NCBI GenBank assembly: GCA_022792975.1
Contig: JAAWCC010000092.1
Coordinates: 1-22,788, forward strand
Origin: Clostridia bacterium
Lineage (GTDB): Bacteria; Bacillota_A; Clostridia; TANB77; CAG-508
Reading direction: 5' to 3'
DNA: 22,788 nucleotides
The notes under the pieces are model-generated. The model searched no databases, was not told where the DNA came from, and saw only the letters and a program-made list of their open reading frames with translations. Shown here in pieces: positions 9,901 to 19,800 of the stretch. Position 1 is the stretch's first letter. Every line of letters starts with the position of its first letter. A program made the translations under genes and the position numbers.

Positions 9901-12900
9901 ATATAGAAGAAAAATATAAAGGACCAGATGGAAAAATCAATATTCCAACAGAGCTAGAGGAATGGAAAGCATCAACAATGACAACTGAATATGGTGGAGA
10001 CGAAGTAGTTAGAATAACTATTGAGGACGAAGCAGGAACACCAATAGAAATACCAATCCCACCACCAAAAAAAGAAGAAAACTTGTTAATGAAGGTTGCA
10101 GGTAACGTATTCTTAGATCAAAGAGAGACAAAAGGTGATGGAAAAGAAGCTAACGGAAAACTTGACCAAGGTGAGACTTTATTAAAGGGTGTAGAAGTTA
10201 CATTATATGAAGCATCAGGCAAAAAAGCAGAGCTTATAAAGACAGAGGGTGCTGAATTACGTCACAACCCAACTGTAACAGACGAAAACGGATATTATGA
10301 ATTCAATGGAGTAGACCCAATGAAAAAATACTACGTAGAATTCAAATATAACGGAATGGAATATAGAGCGACAACAGAAGGCTCAGAAGCAATATATAAC
10401 ACAGAAGAATGGGCAAAGACTTCAAAAGCGCATCAAGAGGGAGGAGTTGCTGATAAATATAAGACAATTACAGCAGATACTAAAGCATATCATTATGACG
10501 AAATAGCAGGACTTTATGCAGAAGTAGCAGACTTAGCATTAAAACATATTCGTGAGAATGAAGCTGAATTAAATATGGATGCAATCCGTGCAGAGGTTCA
10601 AGGTAGACATTCAAGCGACCCTGAAATTGCTGATAAGATAAACTATATGAAGGAGGTTGAAGTAAAGGCATATGCTGGATATTCTGTAAATGGAAGTAAA
10701 GCAGAGACATATCCACACAAATCACTTGGAACAAGCTTTATAATAAATGCATTACCACTAGGCTCAGGTAAGACATCAGTTGAATATGCAGGAGATAATG
10801 TAAAGCTTCTATATCCAGGACAATTGCAAATACATTGTGGATTAGTAGAAAGAGCAGTAGCTGACCTTTCACTTGTAACAGATATAGTTGAAACAACAGT
10901 ATCAATGAACAGATATGATACAACATACGATTATTATAGAGGTGAAGGAAATTATCACCAATATATGTACGAAGAAGATTATGCATATTCAACTACACCA
11001 AATGAAAATGGTATTGCATACTATACAGAGGACAATGTACATTTCTATATAACATATGAAATAGTACTTACAAATGAGACAGATTTAGGCTCTAAAGTCC
11101 TTGAAGTAGTTGATTACTATAACAAAGAATTAGTATTTAACCAAAATGGTTATACAACAACTAAGGGAACATATATCCCAGCAATTACCTCATATATAGG
11201 AGATAATCCAGGAGGTACAAATGCATTAGGTGTAACAGCATCAAGCGGCTCTGGATATGCAGCAGCAAAGGGTGGAACAGCAGATTATAAGACACTATAT
11301 TTACAATTAAATAGCAATATAGCAGAAGGATTAACGAATTCACATAAAATAAGACTAACATTTGAATTAACAGGAAATAGTGATAATGCTAAAGAAGTAT
11401 TAAAACAATACTTATATCAAGAGGACCAAAAGGATGGAAATGGATATTCTAAATCTTGGATAATTGGTAACTATGCAGAAATAAATGCATATGGAACAGA
11501 TGAAGGATATCTAGATAGAGATTCAAGACCTGGAAACTTCAAAATAGATAAATTTGAAGAGTATAATACACATTTTACAGAGGCTTTCGTAAAATATATT
11601 TTAGGCGGAGGAGAAGAAGCATCTCGTGAAATGAACATGTGGCTAAATAGAATGAAGGAACTTCAAGAGGATGACGCATGGTATGTTGGAATCTCACTTA
11701 CAAATAACGGATTTGTAAGAGAGATGACAGGTAATGCATGGGAGGCAGTAGACGGAGATAGAATAAAGAATTCATTAGGCTTAAATGTAAAATATGATGG
11801 AGGAAGCAGAATACTAAATTACAATGAAGCAAATAAAATAGCAGGCATCAAAGTAGAATTAGTAGAGCTTCTAAAACAAGGTGATAGAGAAAATGGCTTA
11901 GATGGAAACCAAGTTGTGAGAGCTGTAACAACAACAGATGCAAATGGACAATATAAATTCAAATCATATATTGCAGGAGATTATACAGTAAGATTTGTAT
12001 ATGGTGGAGACGATTCAACGCCTATAAGTAATATAAGCAGGAATACTTTTGAACCAACAGAAGAGGCCGACTTCTTACCAATAAATGGACAATATTATCA
12101 ATCAACTAAGGCAAATCCAAATACAAATACAACAAAGTATTGGTATAAGGAAAAAGATTATGATAAAGCAGGTGCAAATGAAGCTGGAATAGAGAGTGGA
12201 GACTTATTGACTAGATACTCAGATGCATATGATGATGCTTATTCAAGAAGAAGTCAAATGTTATCACAAGTATCAGAAAAAGTTGAAAATGATAAAGCTC
12301 AGAACTCATCAGATTATGATTATGAGGGAGTAATATCAGTAGAGTCAACATGGCATAATGACCCGATGTATGCATATACATCAACAATGCAACTAGAAGT
12401 TGAATATATACGTCCAGAAATAAAAGGTAATGACGAAAATGGTTGGTATGAATATAAGATTAATCAAATAGACTTTGGTGTTACACCAAGAAGCTATAAT
12501 GATGTAAGCATTACAAAATATGTATCTAATATAAAGCTATATAACCAAGACAAAAATAGCTTAAGTCCAAAACTAGAGGTTAATATGGACTTTAATGAGG
12601 ACGGAACAAGAATCAATCCAAGTGCTGACAGTGTAGTAGGAGATTTAATAATGAATTCAATTGGTAGATTCCAAGATGGACATATTGATATACAATATGA
12701 ACCAGAATTATTACAAAATGCTAGACTTGAGTTGACATATAAGGTAATAGTTAGAAATAAGAGCTTACATGATGGAGAAATTTACGACACAATCAAATAC
12801 ATCTATGAGGGTGGCAAAATTATAGCTGTTGTATACTATGAAGAACAAACAGATAGAATGGTATATTATGAAAATGACGAATTAAGACAAAACTCAATAG

Positions 12901-13685
12901 TATATCACAACTCTGATAATGCAGGTGAATACTCAAATATAAGCTTAAATAGAGAAGACAGAAAAGCTAAATCAGGAAGACTTGCAAGCTATAAAGAAGT
13001 TAAAGGCTTTACAGAAGGCAATGCAGATATTATAACATCACAAGTAACAAACATTGTAGACTATGTAAACAATCCACTTCAATTTACACAAAATATTGAT
13101 GGCACACCAGTTAATGGAAATTGGGAAAGAACTACAAGAGCAAACTATGTATCAAGCCGTGAAAATTACAGTGTTTCGAACGGAGAGATATCATATGGAA
13201 ATAATGGAACAAACTTAATAGAGTCATATTCAGACAGTATAAGATACAATAAGAATGGGCAGGAAGGACTTTATGCAATCTTGAAGCCAGGTGAAGAAAG
13301 ACAAGATGAATTAAAATTAGTGCTTAACCTAGGAACACAAGTTGGCGGAACAAACGAATATGAATATCCAAACGAAATAGAAATTACAAGATTAAGAAAC
13401 AGCGCAGGTAAAATTCTAGATATTGAAGGATATTTAATGGATAGAAAAGAAACCTCAAAGGTAAGTCACTTAACAGATTTAGAATATCCAAATGACTATA
13501 CAGGAAAGTACACACCAACAATATCAACTAGCAGATGTGGAACAATAAGAATAACAGTACCAGCAGGTTTATCATTAGTTGATAATGTAGTAGGCTCAAA
13601 TCTTGGAATAGTTCTAGTAGTACTAGTAGTATTTGCAGTAGGATTAGTATTAATCAAAAAATTTGTACTAGTATCTAAAAAATAA
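6927..13685 (+). CDS. Giant multidomain surface protein with a candidate thioester domain, 2252 aa
   Basis: Second gene of the surface operon; AGGAGG (6911-6916) lies ten bases before the ATG. Residues 1-30 are a signal peptide ending VKA. The N-terminal region (31-400) has SLWCNEHGKD (Cys79) and EKQAALW (Gln259), resembling the Cys and TQxAIW-type Gln of thioester adhesin domains that attach covalently to host molecules. This is an inference. A Pro/Thr linker follows (408-449). Two prealbumin-like repeats start near 655 and 792, each with a VELLKN/VLEKIN strand and a G(A/V)xFD-type strand. SdrD-B-like domains start near 1053 (VAGNVFLDQRE) and 1599 (MTGNAWEAVDG). A companion domain follows each: LVERAVADLSLVTDI near 1308, and FGVTPRSYNDVSITK further on. 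The C-terminus has a membrane helix (about 2222-2244) with a lysine-rich tail and no LPXTG. It probably works together with the upstream protein in the cell envelope. Confidence 0.85.
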   Translation: MEKKQTKKQIILIITMIILIITGMATIVKAAGDETDGKIITSEEKAEIFKEYNEFVYDKLNRQEHPTWLFKDYEISLWCNEHGKDVNGYLTGQEKHYWAEIPEADKKEGGPSAYDPNSPYHWYRRSESCGLIENIAGGEIYKDAYEKWKKQMEGLNWCHPSKPTITPFQGEDGIWKQAKAIGHNSINMPSPEGADWGKGPIKSIEWNKIDTFPVNEVQDGLFILTQQIIYEHPGDIPFEPEGLSEEQKYNAYFTADEKQAALWTLKGTGYGRFNSSGRDNDMEDRNLGLAAKRYQRFYDKIHDGIGGEDKYEEFIKPMWLDENNNIQELDDKHVTQIEDTQIDGESYKTYAYSDSMSQVNTKNKSHILGPFVIDYTVLDDEQDDTYNCLDTTDIKGTGASTDYGEEDSSNGGTVVPTPPVDTEPPEWLRPSGQTPGATPTPTIKPAEDENEYAQIKFDAVEKITVYNQDLKNIEDLGGSFKIAYACSNGDIVDEALERRIIDYDGKRYYEFANGEKVPSFLSRKPFYIVVFRGGMQDDEFTNFYAKIDFQYLESCEGTITEYEGRVWNYWYEVTVKPYTFNYTASGNMPGEDEEGNHICIPKTYQKSWTPNTYTWELKKEESGEFAQKHIGFLHSNFSRNYKKTSIVITSWDIELPPPHVELLKNCTECGPLYGAFFDVKINVVGKDFVFAKDINANFEFSAMTNTKGKIIIDSSIFEQYGIYLQHLENGMVTITFQETGAPANHKLNPAPRSMLVAINKGVISSVAGGYISSEDSDVAYARMDFDNEHKSGTPKIVLEKINKNSNTAEILTGVKAYFDIQVAYTAHGGMLNENGKLVGTGPVINKQYNVIRGQTYNGAFILTSEDFENMKEGFSLNGYTGIVTLAIREVATADGSFVVSPKNRTIDLVYYNGYLLDYTEYTDAPVIAHHIYDNPLAEIYEYANGRIGINQLNEQTRQYMLSWVRSALREQQNSDASVRMTYEDIMAWLVKHIEEKYKGPDGKINIPTELEEWKASTMTTEYGGDEVVRITIEDEAGTPIEIPIPPPKKEENLLMKVAGNVFLDQRETKGDGKEANGKLDQGETLLKGVEVTLYEASGKKAELIKTEGAELRHNPTVTDENGYYEFNGVDPMKKYYVEFKYNGMEYRATTEGSEAIYNTEEWAKTSKAHQEGGVADKYKTITADTKAYHYDEIAGLYAEVADLALKHIRENEAELNMDAIRAEVQGRHSSDPEIADKINYMKEVEVKAYAGYSVNGSKAETYPHKSLGTSFIINALPLGSGKTSVEYAGDNVKLLYPGQLQIHCGLVERAVADLSLVTDIVETTVSMNRYDTTYDYYRGEGNYHQYMYEEDYAYSTTPNENGIAYYTEDNVHFYITYEIVLTNETDLGSKVLEVVDYYNKELVFNQNGYTTTKGTYIPAITSYIGDNPGGTNALGVTASSGSGYAAAKGGTADYKTLYLQLNSNIAEGLTNSHKIRLTFELTGNSDNAKEVLKQYLYQEDQKDGNGYSKSWIIGNYAEINAYGTDEGYLDRDSRPGNFKIDKFEEYNTHFTEAFVKYILGGGEEASREMNMWLNRMKELQEDDAWYVGISLTNNGFVREMTGNAWEAVDGDRIKNSLGLNVKYDGGSRILNYNEANKIAGIKVELVELLKQGDRENGLDGNQVVRAVTTTDANGQYKFKSYIAGDYTVRFVYGGDDSTPISNISRNTFEPTEEADFLPINGQYYQSTKANPNTNTTKYWYKEKDYDKAGANEAGIESGDLLTRYSDAYDDAYSRRSQMLSQVSEKVENDKAQNSSDYDYEGVISVESTWHNDPMYAYTSTMQLEVEYIRPEIKGNDENGWYEYKINQIDFGVTPRSYNDVSITKYVSNIKLYNQDKNSLSPKLEVNMDFNEDGTRINPSADSVVGDLIMNSIGRFQDGHIDIQYEPELLQNARLELTYKVIVRNKSLHDGEIYDTIKYIYEGGKIIAVVYYEEQTDRMVYYENDELRQNSIVYHNSDNAGEYSNISLNREDRKAKSGRLASYKEVKGFTEGNADIITSQVTNIVDYVNNPLQFTQNIDGTPVNGNWERTTRANYVSSRENYSVSNGEISYGNNGTNLIESYSDSIRYNKNGQEGLYAILKPGEERQDELKLVLNLGTQVGGTNEYEYPNEIEITRLRNSAGKILDIEGYLMDRKETSKVSHLTDLEYPNDYTGKYTPTISTSRCGTIRITVPAGLSLVDNVVGSNLGIVLVVLVVFAVGLVLIKKFVLVSKK

Positions 13686-13715
13686 GACTTCTCAAAACCA
13701 ACATAAAAAACTAAA

Positions 13716-13756
13716 AAAAGACACAAGGATTTAAAAGCCTTGTGTCTTTTCCTTTT
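13716..13756 (+). terminator. Rho-independent terminator of the surface operon
   Basis: A perfect 13-bp stem pairs AAAAGACACAAGG (13716-13728) with CCTTGTGTCTTTT (13738-13750) around a 9-base loop, followed by CC and a T-run. Confidence 0.92.
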
Positions 13757-13828
13757 TATTTATTTGCATAAATTTTGGAAAATTAGGTAAAACTACGTTT
13801 AAACATAAATTAAAGAGGGGCGAAAATT

Positions 13829-16800
13829 TTGAAGACTATTAAAGCTTTAAATAAAGAACGGAGTTTTACTTAATAAAGAACAATTAAAGAGTTATCTAGA
13901 AAACCTTGCATCAGACCATACTTTAAAGGAAAAATCTGATAAGGAAACATATCCAATTCCTAGGCTAATAGATAATTTTGATTATATAACAAAAACATAT
14001 GATATGCTAAACAGACACTTAAAACTTGGGATTAATGTACATCAAGCAGGGGAGTGGCTGTTAGATAATTATTATGTTATAGAGGAAACTGTAAAAGAGG
14101 TAAGAAAAAATTTACCTCTTAAGAAGTATATAAGTTTTACTCGGTATATCTTCGGGAAATTATAAAGGATATGCTAGAGGTTTTGTTGTTGCTTCTGAAA
14201 TTGTTGCATATACTGATGGAAACTTTAATGCCAAAGATGTAGAGGAATATTTAGAAAGTTATCAAACTAAGAAAACTTTAAATATGGATGAAATCTGGGA
14301 TATAAACTTATTTTTTAAGATTGTATTAGTAGAGAGAATAAGGGATATTTGCAGTAAGATATATGTATCACAAATGCAAAAAGAGAAGGTTGAAAGTATT
14401 ATAGAAAGGCTTGTTGAGAATAAGCCAAAAGAAGAGCTTAAATTTGTACCTCAAACTAAAATTTTTCAAAGTCATGGAGAGAATAGTTTTGCCTTTATTG
14501 AATATATGGCATATAGACTTAGAAAATATGGAAAAAAAGGAATTGCTTATATAAATATCTTAGAAGAAGAAATAAATAAGCAGGGACTTAGCTTGCAAGA
14601 GGTTATAAAAAAGGAGCATTTTGATATTGCTCTTAAAAAGGTTGCAATTGGAAATTCGATTAAAAGTATTCATGCTCTCCAAAGGATGAATTTTTCAGAG
14701 ATGTTTGAAAACATAAATGGGGTTGAGGATATTTTAAAAAGAGATCCAAGTAAAGTCTATGAAAATATGGATTATAAGACAAAGGAGTATTACAGAAATA
14801 CTATAAAAGAAATTGCAAAAAAGACTAAGATGTCAGAAATATATGTTTCTAAGAAAGTAATTGAGCTTGCAAATGCGCGGTAAAAAAGGGACAAAAGAAA
14901 ATCATATTGGATATTATCTAATTATGGAGGGGCTTCAAGATTTATATCGTGTTTTAGAATTTAAAAAAGGAGATATTAAGAAAAAAAAGAAGCTCAAGTT
15001 AAATTTATATATTTATGGAATACTTATATTAAGTATTGCTTTTTCTGCTATTACAGGATTTTTGACATACATTCGGAAGCAAAAATTTAATTTTGGGTAT
15101 TATTTCAGCATTTTTGATATTTATACCTATGACTGAAATTGTAACTAAAGTTATACAAAATATTTTAAGCAAATGTGTGAAAACAAAGTTAATTCCAAAG
15201 ATGGATTTTACAGATGGGGTGCCAAAGGAATTTGCTACAATGGTAGTAATTCCTAATATTTTAAATTCTGCTGATGATGTAAGAAAAGTATTTGAGAAAT
15301 TAGAAGTATATTATTTGGCAAACAAATCCGAAAATATCTACTGCACAGCATTAGGTGATTGCAGTTCAAGCTCTAAAGAAAAGGAAGAAAAGGATACAGA
15401 AATTATAAATACTGGAGTATATGAGGCAGAAAGACTTAATAAAAAATATGGAGTTAATTTATTTAATTTCATATATAGAAAAAGAGTTTGGAATGACAGA
15501 GAAAAAACATATATGGGGTGGGAGAGAAAAAGAGGTTTACTTACAGAGTTAAACCAGTTTTTGCAAAATAAAAATGGCAAAAATACCTTTTTAATTAATA
15601 CTCTTGAAAAAGCAGACTTGAAAATTAAATATATTATCACTCTTGATGGGGATACTGAGCTTACACTTAATTCAGGCATAGAGCTTATTGAGGCAATGGC
15701 ACATGTATTGAATAGACCTATTATAGAAGGTGGAATGGTCGTAAGTGGATATGGGATTATACAGCCTCGTGTAGGTATAAACTTAAACGAAAGTAAAAAA
15801 AGCATTTTTGCTGAAATATTTGGAGGAAGAGGAGGAACAGATTCTTATACAAATGCAATATCAGATACTTATCAGGATAATTTCGGAGAGGGAATTTATA
15901 CAGGTAAGGGAATTTATGACTTGAATGCCTTTTGTACAGTTTTGAAGGACAAAATTCCAGAAAATATGGTGCTAAGTCATGACCTTTTAGAAGGGTCTTA
16001 TTTGAGATGTGGACTTGCTTCTGATATTATGCTTTTAGATGGTTATCCTAAAACTTATTTATCATTTATAGCTAGACTTCATAGATGGATAAGAGGTGAC
16101 TATCAAATAATACCTTGGATGGGACGAAAATCAAGTCTAAACAAATTATCTAAGTTTAAAATACTAGATAATATAAGAAGAAGTTTAGTTGAAATAATGG
16201 CAATTCTGAACGTAATAGTGCTGCTTGGATTTAAAATTTTTGCAGGAGAGCAGATAGGTTTTCCTCTTACAATTACTTTTTTGAGTGTTGTTATTTCAAG
16301 TGTATTGGAGTTTGTAAATTATGTTGTATTTAGAAAAGAAAATATAAAAAGACAGAGGTGCTTTTCTAAAAGTATAGACCGGACTTCTTGGAGGCCTTTA
16401 TCGAGCATTAATAAATATTATCACTCTTCCAACTAAAGCATATATTTCAATTAATGCAGGGGTTAAGACCATTTACAGAATGACGGTTTCTAAGGAACAC
16501 TTACTAGAATGGACTACCTCAGAAGAAGCTGAAAGGCAAAATAAGAATACAATACCTAATGTGTATAGTAAGATGTTTATAAATGTTTGCCTTGGTCTAT
16601 TACTTCTAGTTTTGGCTCCAATTGCAAAGTGTGCAGTTTTTGCTAAGGGAATGATATTGATTTTGTCGGTATTATGGATTTTAGCACCGATTTTTATATG
16701 GGAAATTAGCAGAGAAAATGTTCAAAAGAAAATAGTGCAAAAATTGTCTCGGAGAAGAACAAAGCTATATTAAGAATATTGCAGAAAAGACTTGGGGATT

Positions 16801-19800
16801 TTTTGCAGAATTTATGAATAAAGAAAATTCTTTTCTTCCACCTGATAATCTTCAAGAGAGTAGAAGGGAGAAAATTGTAGGAAGAACTTCTTCAACTAAT
16901 ATTGGACTTGGACTTTTGACTATAATTTCGGCATATGATTTGAAATTTATAAATTTAGAAAAGGCAATTGCAAGCATTGAAAATACAATGGAAACTATTG
17001 TAAAGCTAGAAAAATGGAATGGACATTTATATAATTGGTATAATACCAAAACTTTAGCACCACTCTTGCCAAAGTATGTTTCAACAGTTGACAGTGGAAA
17101 CTTTGTGCGGATATATGTATACACTAAAAATGTTTCTAGAAGAAAAACTTAATTCACAATATAAAGATAGAATAGAAAATCTTTTAAAAGATGTGGATAA
17201 AATTATTAAAAATACTGATTTTTCTTTACTTTATAGTAAGGAAAATAGGCTTTTGTCTATTGGTTTTGATGTGGAGGCAAATAAATTAACTGACACTTAT
17301 TATGATTTACTTGCCTCAGAAGCAAGGCAGGCAAGTCTAATTGCCATTGCGAAAAAAGATATTCCAGCAAAACACTGGAATAATTTGAGTAGGACCCTTA
17401 CTACACTCGGAAAATATAAAGGACTTATATCATGGTCTGGAACTGCTTTTGAGTATTTAATGCCTAATATTAATATTAGAAAGTATGAGGGAAGTCTTTT
17501 AGATGAGTCTTGTAAATTTATGGTTATGAGCCAAATGAAGTATGCTGATAAGCTAGGGATACCATGGGGAATTTCGGAGGCAGCCTTTAATTTGAAGGAT
17601 TTAAATTCAAATTATCAGTATAAGGCTTTTGGTGTACCTTGGTTAGGCTTAAAAAGGGGCTTAGGCGATGAAATGGTGGTATCTAGTTATGGATGTATAC
17701 TTGCAATTACTGATTTTCCAAAAGCAGTGCTTCAAAATTTAAAAGCTCTAGAAAAACAAGGTATGCATGGAAAATATGGATTTTATGAAGCTATTGACTA
17801 TACTCCAGAAAGGCTTACACCTGGCAAAAAAAATGCACCAGTCGAGACCTATATGGCTCACCATCAGGCACTTATTCTGCTTTCTATAAATAATTTACTT
17901 AATAATAACATTATGCAAAAAAGATTTATGGAAAATCCTGAGATTAAAGCAATTGATATACTTTTGCAGGAGAGAATGCCTAGTGACATGCTTATTACAA
18001 AAGAAAGAAAAGAAAAAACTAAAAAGGTTAAATATGCTGGATATGATAATTATGTATCTAATAAATATACAGAAGTGCTTGAGTTTCCGAGGAAATGTAA
18101 TGTTTTATCTAGTGAGGACTATCTAATTGAAGTAGATGATAGAGGAAATGGATTTAGTAGATATAAAGATATTTTAGTTAATAGATATAAAGAGACCTCT
18201 AGTGTGCCTTGTGGTATATTTTTCTATATAAGAGATACAAGGTCTGGGAAGATTTGGAAGGCAAATTATGAAGCGGGTCAGACAGATAAGTATGAGGTTA
18301 CTTTTGCAGAAGATATATCTGAGATTAAAAAAATCAAAAATGGTGTTGAAGCAGATGTTAAAATAATTGCTGCTTCAGCTTTGGGAACTGAGATAAGAAG
18401 AATTAAGCTTAAAAATACTTTAGAAAAGGACATGGATTTAGAGCTGATTCGGATACTTTAGACCAGTTTTATCAAGGATTGAGGATGATATAGCCCATCC
18501 TGCATTTAATAATTTATTTTTAAAATACGAGTTAAGCAAGCAAAAAGATTTATTGATTAAGAGAAATAAAAGAGGAAATAGTGCAGCTATTTATCTAGGA
18601 GCAAATTTATTTTTGAAAAACGGAGAAAACAGTGAGCTTGAGTATGAGATAGATCAAGCTAAAATGTCTAATATCCTAGAAAATAATGCCCCATTTTCAA
18701 ATAGTTTAGGACTTGTTACAGAGCCGTGTGTAGCTATTAAAAAAACTGTAAAAATAAAGGCTGGAGAAGAAAAAGAGTTTAATTTAGTTATAGCTATTTC
18801 AGAAAAGGAGGAGGATGTTACAAAGAGCCTTGAATATTATAGAATACAGGAAAATATTAATCAAGAGTTTAATATAGCAAGAGCCAAGGCAGAGGAGGAG
18901 GCAAGATATTTAAATTTAAGACGTAGTAATTTAGAGGTATTTAATATGGTATTGCCATATGTTATGCATCCAAACCCTATGAGAAGTCTATATATGAAGG
19001 ACTTTGCAGATAGAGAATTTAAGCAAAGAGATTTTTGGAAGTATGGAATTTCTGGAGATTTGCCAATAATTCTTATTACTGTTAAGTCTGCAAGCGATAT
19101 TTATATAGTAAAGGAATTATTAAAAGTTCATGAAATGCTCAGAGTAAAAGGAATTAGGACGGATCTTTGCATACTTGATTATGAAAAAAATGTTTACGAA
19201 AGATATGTAAAAGACCAGATTATCCAACAGATTTTGAATTTACAAATTGGGTATTTGCAGAATGTTAGTGGTGGAATTTTTATATTGAATGCTAATGAGA
19301 TTGAAGATGAAGAACTATTTAAGTTTAAGGCAAATCTTGTTATTAATGCTTCTAAAGGAAATGCTATTGAAGCTATAAAGGAAATGGAGGAAGAGTATAA
19401 AAAGAGTATAAAAAATATTGGATATCAAGCCGAAAATACAATTAGAGCTGAAATGAATTTTGAACCTATTAAACCTAATATTGATATGAAAAATTTGAAA
19501 TTTTATAATGGTTTTGGCGGATTTTCTGAGGATGGAAGGGAATATATAATTAGACAAAATAAGGAGGCTTTTCCTCCTACTACTTGGAGTAATGTGCTAG
19601 CGAATAAAAATTTTGGAAGTGTTGTGACAAATAATATGGGAGGATTTACTTATAGCAAAAACAGTAGACTAAATAGAATAACTGCTTGGGCAAATAATCC
19701 TAGTCAAGATATTCCTTCTGAAATAGTTTATTTGAGAGATTTAGAGCTTGGAAATGCTTGGACTTTAAATGCAAACGTAATGCCAGATGGTGAGGAATAT

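Noticed and set aside
15338..15805. 155-codon open frame on the minus strand inside ndvB
   Set aside because: It is antisense to the glycosyltransferase domain and shows no recognisable features.
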